This document shows positions 1-5,826 of a stretch of 7,579 nt of DNA, one piece after another. Below the pieces are notes generated by a model. That model was not told where the DNA came from. It saw only the letters and a program-made list of their open reading frames with translations, and made no database searches. The stretch is from Gemmatimonadota bacterium (lineage in GTDB: Bacteria > Gemmatimonadota > Gemmatimonadetes > Longimicrobiales > Gaopeijiaceae), in contig JAUQOX010000138.1 of NCBI GenBank assembly GCA_030550695.1, forward strand, positions 1-7,579. Direction: 5' to 3'. How positions within the stretch are numbered: the stretch's first letter is position 1; every line of letters starts with the position of its first letter. Made by a program: the position numbers and the translations under genes.

Positions 1-2
1 GC

Positions 3-1043
3 TGGTTTGGGAAGGATCATGAGGTGGCCTTGATGCGGGTCTTCCCCGCCGACGTGTTGTCGGAGGTGCCGGGCCCCACACTACCGCAAGGCGGTGGATT
101 GGGGAGGCTCCGGCTGGTAAGATCGGTTTTCGCGTTGCGACGGTTTATCCGAAGGTTCGCCCCTGACCTGGTCCATGCGCATTACACCAACGAGTCTGGT
201 TGGCTGGTCGCTTTCTCTGGAACCCACCCCTGGGTGCTTTCCGTTTGGGGTTCCGACGTCTATCGGGCTCCCCAGGAATCACGCCTGGCTCGCTTGCTGA
301 ACCCTTGGGCAGTTCGTCGGGCCGACGCTGTCTTCGCAGACTCCGCCCACCAGCTCGAGATCCTAAGATCGTGGGGGATGAGGGCAGAAAAGGGCCACCG
401 GATCGGCTGGGGTGTGGATTGCCAGCAATTCCACCCAGCGGTTTCCGGTCAGCCATGGAGAGGCGCTATGGACATCCCCGGGGATGCCCTGGTGGTGTTT
501 TCCCCCAGACAGTGGGTGGCGAATAGCCATATCCCTGCCATCGTCCGTGCCCATGCCCATCTGGGGGAGGAGGTTTACCTGGTGCTCAAGCGGTTGCCAG
601 CGTTTGAAAGTCGGGAAGCGGCAGAGGTTTGGGAGGAGATTGCCAGGAGCCCGGCACGGGACCGCATCAGGGTGGTGGATGAAGTGGACGAAGCCAAGTT
701 GCCCGAGCTCTATGCCGTTGCCGATGTGGTGGTGTCCCTGGCGGAAACGGATGGTACGCCCGTCAGCGTATTGGAAGCCATGGCCTTGGGTAAGCCGGTG
801 GTTGCCTATGCGGCCCCTAGCTTGAGGGAATGGATCCGTCCGCAAGGAGGTCGCCTGGTGAATTCCCACCAGGCAATGGAAATCGCGGCGGCCCTGCAGT
901 TCTTCCTGGAAGACTTCGGCAGACGAACGCTGGCAGGGGCTCACAACCGCAAGCTCGTGGAGGCCGAGGCCGATCGGAGCAAGGAGATGGCACGAGCCGA
1001 GACCGTGTATCGGGCCTTGACGTCCAAACCACGGCCGGTATGA
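3..1043 (+). CDS. GT4-type glycosyltransferase, 5' partial
   Basis: Probable GT-B fold, GT4-family glycosyltransferase that adds a sugar from a nucleotide-sugar donor to a growing lipid-linked glycan at the cytoplasmic face of the membrane. The frame is open to the left edge, where it reads WFGKDHEVALMR. This resembles the end of the first helix and second strand of a GT4 N-domain (usually 'GHEV.vit'), so roughly 25-35 residues are probably missing. Counting from the first full codon, visible residues are: HAHYTNE at 58-64, the N-domain segment SVWGSDVY at 80-87, the inter-domain strand VVFSPRQW near 164-171, and the donor-binding segment ETDGTPVSVLEAMALGKPVV at 248-267. The usual first Glu of the GT4 E-x7-E motif is Asp (D250) and the second is E258. 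The stop is TGA at 1041-1043, followed by 24 bases before the flippase gene. Family assignment is firm; donor and acceptor cannot be read from the sequence. The GTG at 24 is in frame but is not a credible start. Confidence 0.9.
   Translation, partial: WFGKDHEVALMRVFPADVLSEVPGPTLPQGGGLGRLRLVRSVFALRRFIRRFAPDLVHAHYTNESGWLVAFSGTHPWVLSVWGSDVYRAPQESRLARLLNPWAVRRADAVFADSAHQLEILRSWGMRAEKGHRIGWGVDCQQFHPAVSGQPWRGAMDIPGDALVVFSPRQWVANSHIPAIVRAHAHLGEEVYLVLKRLPAFESREAAEVWEEIARSPARDRIRVVDEVDEAKLPELYAVADVVVSLAETDGTPVSVLEAMALGKPVVAYAAPSLREWIRPQGGRLVNSHQAMEIAAALQFFLEDFGRRTLAGAHNRKLVEAEADRSKEMARAETVYRALTSKPRPV
853..874. repeat. 8-bp perfect inverted repeat inside the glycosyltransferase gene
   Basis: GCCTGGTG (853-860) and CACCAGGC (867-874) are perfectly complementary arms separated by the 6-base loop AATTCC. 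The hairpin lies within coding sequence (residues around GRLVNSHQA). No T-run follows, so it does not look like an intrinsic terminator. It may be a chance consequence of the Leu-Val and His-Gln-Ala codons. Confidence 0.5.
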
Positions 1044-1044
1044 G
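1017..1044 (+). promoter_or_regulatory. possible internal sigma70-type promoter before the flippase gene
   Basis: TTGACG (1017-1022) matches five of six bases of the -35 consensus. After a 16-base spacer, TATGAG (1039-1044) matches four of six bases of the -10 consensus. It sits at the end of the upstream glycosyltransferase gene, just before the longest intergenic gap in the window. A start point near 1051 would leave a very short leader beginning at the ribosome binding site. The match is only moderate and the organism's sigma factor preferences are unknown, so it could be chance. Confidence 0.2.
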
Positions 1045-1050
1045 GGTAAG

Positions 1051-1060
1051 AAGGAAAGGG
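1051..1060 (+). promoter_or_regulatory. ribosome binding site for the flippase gene
   Basis: The purine-rich AAGGAAAGGG ends 7 bases before the ATG at 1068 and supports that start. It lies in the 24-base gap after the preceding stop codon. Confidence 0.6.
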
Positions 1061-1067
1061 CGACACC

Positions 1068-2549
1068 ATGGATCGGCCCTGGCGGGACATTCTTCGTCAT
1101 AGCCTCGTGTATGGCCTTGGGAACGCTGCGAGCGCCATCATCGGGCTGATCCTCGTTCCTGTCTATGCTCATTACCTTGCACCCCAAGAATTCGGCCTGC
1201 TCGCTTTGTGGCTCTCGGTATATGGGGTTCTCGGGCTCATCTACGATTTGGGCATGCAAAATAGCGTAGGGCGGTTCTTTTTTGAACGATTGGAAGTGTC
1301 GGGATCTTCTGGAAATGGTCTTGCCTCTCTGTTCTCCACCGCCTCTGCGTTTCTCTTGTGTTATGGGGGGAGCCTTTCGATTCTGATGTGGTGGTTTTCA
1401 GGCGAAGTTTCGAGGCTCCTCACCGGTAGTCCGGATCATGGCGTGCTGGCAAAGATTCTCGCGTTAATTCTGTTTGCGGATATCATGGCTATGGTGCCCC
1501 TCACCGTGATGCGAATGGAAGAGCGATCGGTGAGATTTGTGACCCTGAACATTGCGAGAGCTGGTGCGGCGCTTGTCCTTAATGTTCTTCTGGTAGTGGG
1601 GCTAGGGTGGGGGGTCCGTGGCGCGATGCTGAGCAACGCAGGAAGCTCCTTGCTTGTTCTGCTACTCTTGGCGCCGGAATTCATCAGGCGTGCGCGGGCG
1701 GCGCCGGTTCCCAGTCTGCTGAAAAGGATGTTGAGCTTCGGCCTGCCTTTCGTGCCTGTTCCCCTCTCGGTGTGGGTGATCGACTATTCGGATCGCTATC
1801 TCCTTGAGCTATTTCGCAGCCGGAGCGAGTTGGGTATTTACGCCCTGGGTTATCGTGTGGCCCAGGTGGTCCAGCTGGCGGTCACCGCGTTCAGTATGGG
1901 ATGGGCCCCCATCCGTTTCAAGGTGTTCTCGCGACCCGACGCGCGGGAAATCTACAGTGCCATCGCGAAGAATTATGTGATTCTTATGACGACCGGTTGC
2001 TTGGCGGTCAGCCTCTTTGCCGAAGAGGTGGTTGCTTTGGTCGCCCCGGCTGATTACCGCCAAGCGGCTGGAGTTGTGGGCCTCTTGGGAGCGGGCTACG
2101 GTCTATACGGCCTTTTCCTCATCATGGTCACGGGGATGGGAGTGACGATGCGGACCAAGCCAATGGCCTGGATTACCTTGGGGGCTGCTGCTGGAAACGT
2201 GGTCTTGAACCTCCTGTTGATCCCTCGTTACGGCATGGCGGCGGCTGCGTTCACAACGGTGGTAGCGAATGGTGGGTTGGCCGTAGGAGCCTGGTTGGCG
2301 TCGCAGAGGGTTTATCCCGTTCCTTATCCGTGGGGTGCCATGGGCGGTCTGATCGGGTCCGCGGCTGCCTTGGGTCTCTTAGGGAAATTGTCGGATCCCT
2401 CATCCCCCTCCTTGGGGGCCCTACACGCGTCGGCGTTGCTCGGGTTGTGGGTATGGATCCTTAGGTTGTCGGGGCAGCTTTCGTTGGGTTGGTTGCGCGA
2501 GCTGATGGGCGGCGGGGAAGGCGAGGGGAGGGACCGGCAAGATGGCTGA
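1068..2549 (+). CDS. Wzx-like polysaccharide flippase (MATE/MOP superfamily)
   Basis: A 493-residue integral membrane protein expected to translocate lipid-linked oligosaccharide units across the cytoplasmic membrane. Hydrophobic segments fall near residues 12-33, 43-63, 87-108, 127-148, 164-182, 186-203, 222-239, 256-278, 304-326, 333-356, 366-385, 388-410, 424-440 and 450-467. That gives about 14 helices, the usual number for this superfamily, and the length is also typical. The N-terminal segment with NAASAIIGLILVPVYAHYL (19-37) followed by PQEFGLLAL, and DYSDRYLLELF (239-249) followed by ELGIYALGYRVAQV (254-267), are characteristic of Wzx-type polysaccharide biosynthesis proteins. The short hydrophilic tail ending GGGEGEGRDRQDG includes the stretch that also carries the ribosome binding site of the next gene. 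Its last 8 bases overlap the next gene, suggesting translational coupling. Substrate cannot be predicted, because Wzx sequences diverge strongly. A role in teichoic-acid-like or other glycan export is an alternative, but the neighbouring glycosyltransferases favour a polysaccharide unit. Confidence 0.92.
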   Translation: MDRPWRDILRHSLVYGLGNAASAIIGLILVPVYAHYLAPQEFGLLALWLSVYGVLGLIYDLGMQNSVGRFFFERLEVSGSSGNGLASLFSTASAFLLCYGGSLSILMWWFSGEVSRLLTGSPDHGVLAKILALILFADIMAMVPLTVMRMEERSVRFVTLNIARAGAALVLNVLLVVGLGWGVRGAMLSNAGSSLLVLLLLAPEFIRRARAAPVPSLLKRMLSFGLPFVPVPLSVWVIDYSDRYLLELFRSRSELGIYALGYRVAQVVQLAVTAFSMGWAPIRFKVFSRPDAREIYSAIAKNYVILMTTGCLAVSLFAEEVVALVAPADYRQAAGVVGLLGAGYGLYGLFLIMVTGMGVTMRTKPMAWITLGAAAGNVVLNLLLIPRYGMAAAAFTTVVANGGLAVGAWLASQRVYPVPYPWGAMGGLIGSAAALGLLGKLSDPSSPSLGALHASALLGLWVWILRLSGQLSLGWLRELMGGGEGEGRDRQDG

Positions 2550-3762
2550 GGTAACGGCGAAGGTACTTTACATCTCCTATGATGGTATTCTGGAACCCCT
2601 CGGGGCTTCCCAGGTGGTGCCGGTGGTAGCAGGACTGGCAAAGATCGGATATCCCATGAGGATCCTTTCGTTCGAGAAGCCTGAGGATCTCCAAAAGAGA
2701 GGGGAAGTCGAGGCTCTGCGTCAGAGCCTTGGACATGTCGGGGTGAAATGGGTGGTGAGACGGTACCATAGGTTCCCCTCGCTGCCGGCGACGGCGTGGG
2801 ACCTCCTCCGGGGAGTTGCAACCGTCAGGGGACTGGTCCGGCGCCCGTCGGAACGGCCGGCCTTGATCCACGCCCGTGGATACCTTCCTGCCCTCATGGC
2901 CGTGTTCGGCGCTTGGAGGACCCCCGTGCGAATCCTTTTCGATATGAGGGGCTTCTGGGTGGATGAACGAATCGAGATCGGAAGGTGGAAAAGGAAAAGC
3001 TTCCTGGTGTGGGTTGCTCGTCGGTGTGAACGCATGTTGCTCCTCCGCTCGGATTGGTTGGTTCATCTGAGCCGTGCCGGGCAGCAGCGGGCGCATCGAC
3101 TGGTGGGTGATGGGGCCCTGCCGCCGTCCTCGGTGATTCCTACGCTGGTGGACATGAATCGCTTTCGGCCAGCGGTGGACGCCCGCGCATCCCGACGAGC
3201 CCTGGGACTTGGCCCTGAACCGCTGGTGGTTCATGCCGGAACCTTGAGTGGCTGGTACATGGGAGAGGAGACCTTTCGCTGGGGCGGTCTCCTGGCCAAA
3301 GCTTTGGGTGGGCGCTTGGTGGTTCTGACCCGGGAATGCGATCTGGCAAGGTCTCTCGCGACCCGGGAGGAGGTCGAAGCGCTGGTCCGCTCGGTTCCAT
3401 TTCAGGAGGTCCCCGCGTGGCTGGCGGCAGCCGATGTAGGCCTGGCGCTGGTGCGGCCAACCTTTGCCAAGCAGGCCAGCGTGCCCACCAGGGTAGGTGA
3501 ATACCTGGCCTGTGGTCTGGCGGTGGTAGCTACCCAGGGCGTGGGAGATCTCGAAGAACAGTTCGCAGAATCCCCAATTGCTTTTACCGTTTCTCCAGAT
3601 GCACTCCCCGAAGCGCTGATCGGGCGCATCGTGGAGGCGGCTCGGCGCCAAGATCGGAAGGAAATTGCCAGGGCCCTTGCGGGGAAGCATTTCGACCTTC
3701 AAAGAGGTCTTGACGCCTACCATGCCCTCTATCGGACATTGGGCGCGAGGGTCGTGCCATGA
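2542..3762 (+). CDS. GT4-type glycosyltransferase (YDG...LGASQV subgroup)
   Basis: A 406-residue GT-B glycosyltransferase, full length for the family, probably acting on the lipid-linked glycan at the inner face of the membrane. The N-terminal strand and Gly-rich loop are VLYISYDGILEPLGASQV (8-25). HARGYLPAL is at 110-118 and ILFDMRGFWVDER at 131-143, all typical of one GT4 subgroup. The inter-domain segment IPTLVDMNRF is at 199-208, and the C-domain begins near VVHAGTLSGWY (229-239). The donor-site segment is VPTRVGEYLACGLAVVAT (314-331), with E320 in the place of the second Glu of E-x7-E and A312 in place of the first. The ATG at 2542 has GGAGG at 2527-2531, 10 bases upstream, and overlaps the flippase stop (ATGGCTGA), which supports this start. 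The gene ends in an ATGA overlap with the next gene. Sugar specificity is not visible. Confidence 0.9.
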   Translation: MAEVTAKVLYISYDGILEPLGASQVVPVVAGLAKIGYPMRILSFEKPEDLQKRGEVEALRQSLGHVGVKWVVRRYHRFPSLPATAWDLLRGVATVRGLVRRPSERPALIHARGYLPALMAVFGAWRTPVRILFDMRGFWVDERIEIGRWKRKSFLVWVARRCERMLLLRSDWLVHLSRAGQQRAHRLVGDGALPPSSVIPTLVDMNRFRPAVDARASRRALGLGPEPLVVHAGTLSGWYMGEETFRWGGLLAKALGGRLVVLTRECDLARSLATREEVEALVRSVPFQEVPAWLAAADVGLALVRPTFAKQASVPTRVGEYLACGLAVVATQGVGDLEEQFAESPIAFTVSPDALPEALIGRIVEAARRQDRKEIARALAGKHFDLQRGLDAYHALYRTLGARVVP

Positions 3763-4883
3763 AGCGGACAGCCACCGACCCTCGAGTCCAAAGGGTGGCG
3801 GCCTTCGTGCCCTACCCTTCCTCGGCTCCCTCGGTGCGCTTCCGAGTCGCCCAGTTCCGCGAACCTCTGCGGGCAAGGGGCATTGAAGTGGAGCTTCTTC
3901 CCTTCATGGAGGAGGCCGAATACCGTCAGGTCTATCGGCGAGAGGTCGGGATTCTCCGGAAGGTGTGGCTGCTTTTTCGAGGGATGCGGAGAAGGCTTGA
4001 GGAAGTTCGAAAGATTCAGGACGACCAGTTGGCCCTCGTTCACCGTGAGCTGGCTCCCATCGGTGATGGCCGGATGCTGGCGGCCCTAAGGCACCGGCAT
4101 ATTCCCCTGGTCTTCGATTTCGATGATGCTGTGTTCCTGCCGCCACGGGGTGGAGACCCTTGGCTTGCCCTTTTCCGAAGGCCGCGGCAAGCAACGGTCC
4201 GACGGATCCGTTCCAGCAGACTGGTCCTTGCTGGTAATGCCTTTCTTGCCGCGTTTGCCCGCGAGGTGTTGGGCAGTTCAACCCTTCTGGAGGTGTTGCC
4301 CACCGTACTCGATACCTCCCATTATACGCCGGGCCGGTCTGGAGTTGAGCAACATCATGGTCTGCCCATAGTGGGCTGGATAGGGACATATACGACTCTT
4401 CCCTATCTGGAGGCACTTTATGACGCTTTGAGAACTGCAGCGCAGACAGTACCCTTCCATCTCGTAGTGGTGAGCAATCAGCCCCCACGCCCTCCGACGG
4501 GAGTATCCTATGAGTTCCGACCTTGGTCCCAGGAACGTGAGCTGGAAGACCTCCGTTCCTTCCAGGTAGGCCTCTATCCGCTTCCGGATGACCCGTGGAC
4601 CAGGGGGAAATGCGGGTTCAAGGCGCTTCAATACATGGCATGCGGCGTGCCGGTGTTGGCGTCGCCGGTGGGCGTTCTCAAAGAGATTGTAACCCATGCG
4701 GTCACGGGCTTCCACGCAGAGGAGCCTGGCGAGTGGGTAGAAGGATTGGCCACCCTTTTGCGGGACGCGGACCTGCGGAGGCGGTTGGCGGATGCCGGTC
4801 GTCAACGGGTAGTCGAGCGCTACTCGTTGACGGCTGTTCTTCCAAGGTTGGAAGAGCTATTACGGGGAGCCTTCGGAAGATGA
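3759..4883 (+). CDS. GT4-type glycosyltransferase (DFDDA / FKALQYMACG subgroup)
   Basis: A 374-residue GT-B glycosyltransferase, normal length for the family. The N-terminus reads PSVRFRVAQF (24-33), resembling the 'P.s.RyRv.q' loop of this subgroup. It continues with VHREL (94-98) and the acidic VFDFDDAVFLP (118-128). LPTVLDTSHYTP (180-191) links the domains, and IVGWIGTYTTLPYL (204-217) is the start of the C-domain. The donor-binding region is RGKCGFKALQYMACGVPVLASPVG (282-305). Here Q291 occupies the position of the second Glu of the GT4 E-x7-E motif, and G283 the first. From memory, Gln here is common in this subgroup, so I do not read it as inactivation. The ATG at 3759 overlaps the previous TGA as ATGA and is preceded by GAGGG (3747-3751). 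The 3' end overlaps the methyltransferase start, again as ATGA. It probably adds another sugar of the same repeat unit; specificity is unknown. Confidence 0.88.
   Translation: MKRTATDPRVQRVAAFVPYPSSAPSVRFRVAQFREPLRARGIEVELLPFMEEAEYRQVYRREVGILRKVWLLFRGMRRRLEEVRKIQDDQLALVHRELAPIGDGRMLAALRHRHIPLVFDFDDAVFLPPRGGDPWLALFRRPRQATVRRIRSSRLVLAGNAFLAAFAREVLGSSTLLEVLPTVLDTSHYTPGRSGVEQHHGLPIVGWIGTYTTLPYLEALYDALRTAAQTVPFHLVVVSNQPPRPPTGVSYEFRPWSQERELEDLRSFQVGLYPLPDDPWTRGKCGFKALQYMACGVPVLASPVGVLKEIVTHAVTGFHAEEPGEWVEGLATLLRDADLRRRLADAGRQRVVERYSLTAVLPRLEELLRGAFGR
4864..4869 (+). promoter_or_regulatory. ribosome binding site deciding the methyltransferase start
   Basis: GGGGAG ends 10 bases before the ATG at 4880, which forms an ATGA overlap with the previous stop codon. 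This favours 4880 over in-frame starts further upstream (as far as 4595), which lie deep inside the preceding glycosyltransferase gene and encode no family-like sequence. Confidence 0.5.
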
Positions 4884-5824
4884 GCACGAGTGCGGATGGT
4901 TGCGAAGGTTATGAAGAAGGAGAACGCCCGTGTCCTCTTTGCGGGGCGAAGAAGATCAGGCGGGAATTTCAAGGAAGGGAGATCCGTTACCGGATATGCT
5001 CCGTTTGCGGCTCGGCATGGGCAACGGAAATGCTTGCGTTCGAAGCGCATTATCGGGAATACTTTCCCGAATTCCTCCAGAAAGACAATCCGGCGTTGGA
5101 GCCTCGCTACGATGCCGTCTTGCGACGCCTCGCGGACCTTGCCCCGAGTCTCTCTCTTCTGGAAATAGGCTGTGGAAACGGCCAATTCCTGGATCAAGCG
5201 AGACGGAGAGGGTGGGCGGTTTGCGGGACTGAACTTTCCCTCGCCCAGGTGGAGCACTGTCGCAGAAGAGGTCTCGAAGTGGAAGCGGGGGACCTCAAAG
5301 CGCAAGGCCTTTTCAGCGCACGGAGGTTCGGCGCCATCGTGCTGATCGAGGTGCTTGAACATCTCCCCGATCCCGTCGGGATGCTCCGGGAAGCCGCTGC
5401 CCGAGCTCTGCCGGGAGGTGTGCTGTACCTCACAACGCCCCATTGGGGGTCCCTCTCCCGCCGTCTGCTGGGAGCCAAGTGGTCGGTGCTGGATCCCGAG
5501 CACGTGGTCTTGGCTACGGTAGAGGGGTTGAAACGGGCCCTCCAGCGAGGTGGTTGGAGGCCCATCTCCCTTAGAACCAGGAATTTCAATCCGGTGGAAC
5601 TCCTGCACTCGTGGAAGGGAAGGGCAGGATGCTCGGAGATGGGTCAAGCCGACCAGATGACTCCGGCCGGGGGGCGGGCAGCTACGAAAGCCGAGGCCAC
5701 TGAAGCGTTCCGGAGAAAGCTGCAGGGGTCTTTTGTCCTGAGGGCCGGGAAAGATTTGGCCAATGTGGTGCTTAGATGGACCACGCTGGGGGACACTTTG
5801 GTAGCCTTGGCTCGGAGGGCCTAA
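4880..5824 (+). CDS. class I SAM-dependent methyltransferase with N-terminal zinc-ribbon-like motif
   Basis: A 314-residue cytoplasmic methyltransferase, presumably using S-adenosylmethionine to methylate a sugar or glycan intermediate of this locus (the substrate is inferred only from context). CPLCG (18-22) and CSVCG (40-44) provide four Cys in a C-x2-C-x18-C-x2-C arrangement, consistent with a small zinc ribbon. The Rossmann-type SAM domain begins with motif I, LLEIGCGNGQFLDQA (93-107). An acidic residue after strand 2 is at GTELS (116-120), and D138 (GDLK) fits the adenine-binding region. IVLIEVLEHLPDP (153-165), followed by LREAAARALPGGVLYLTTP (169-187), matches the Methyltransf_11/23-like core. 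The C-terminal 70 residues include a polar stretch (about 246-275) and are less recognisable. It could be an O-methyltransferase or, as zinc-containing relatives do, a C-methyltransferase of deoxysugars, though it is shorter than those (about 410 residues). The stop is TAA, 2 bases before the next ATG. Confidence 0.88.
   Translation: MSTSADGCEGYEEGERPCPLCGAKKIRREFQGREIRYRICSVCGSAWATEMLAFEAHYREYFPEFLQKDNPALEPRYDAVLRRLADLAPSLSLLEIGCGNGQFLDQARRRGWAVCGTELSLAQVEHCRRRGLEVEAGDLKAQGLFSARRFGAIVLIEVLEHLPDPVGMLREAAARALPGGVLYLTTPHWGSLSRRLLGAKWSVLDPEHVVLATVEGLKRALQRGGWRPISLRTRNFNPVELLHSWKGRAGCSEMGQADQMTPAGGRAATKAEATEAFRRKLQGSFVLRAGKDLANVVLRWTTLGDTLVALARRA
5814..5818 (+). promoter_or_regulatory. GGAGG ribosome binding site for the asnB-like gene
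   Basis: A perfect GGAGG within the last codons of the methyltransferase gene lies 8 bases before the ATG at 5827. It fixes that start, which places the obligatory catalytic Cys at residue 2. Confidence 0.75.
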
Positions 5825-5826
5825 CC

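Noticed and set aside
24..26. GTG at 24 as the start of the first glycosyltransferase
   Set aside because: The frame is open upstream to the window edge with family-like residues (DHEVALMR), and a start here would remove the first strand and nucleotide loop of the N-domain.
363..1259. Minus-strand open frame of 298 codons across the first glycosyltransferase gene and the flippase start
   Set aside because: It has low-complexity, His/Pro/Gly-rich composition and no motifs, and it crosses a junction of two well-supported plus-strand genes.
2404..2420. CCCCC/GGGGG mini-hairpin late in the flippase gene as a terminator
   Set aside because: The stem is only 5 bp, no T-run follows, and the reading frame continues through it into the next coupled gene.
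2461..3876. Long minus-strand open frame (471 codons) spanning the whole second glycosyltransferase gene
   Set aside because: The translation is rich in Pro, Arg, His and Gln with no recognisable domain. It lies antisense to a gene with clear family motifs, and such shadow frames are expected in GC-rich coding DNA.
4827..4865. TTGACG near the end of the third glycosyltransferase gene as a promoter
   Set aside because: The only -10-like bases downstream are about 26 bases away, which is far outside a workable spacer.
4595..4879. In-frame upstream extension of the methyltransferase by 95 codons
   Set aside because: This stretch is the coding region of the preceding glycosyltransferase read in another frame. 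Its peptide is Gly/Arg-rich with no homology-like features, and the ATG at 4880 forms a standard ATGA overlap with a ribosome binding site.
4820..5647. Minus-strand open frame of 275 codons opposite the methyltransferase gene
   Set aside because: It shows no family features, while the plus strand encodes a clear SAM-binding domain.
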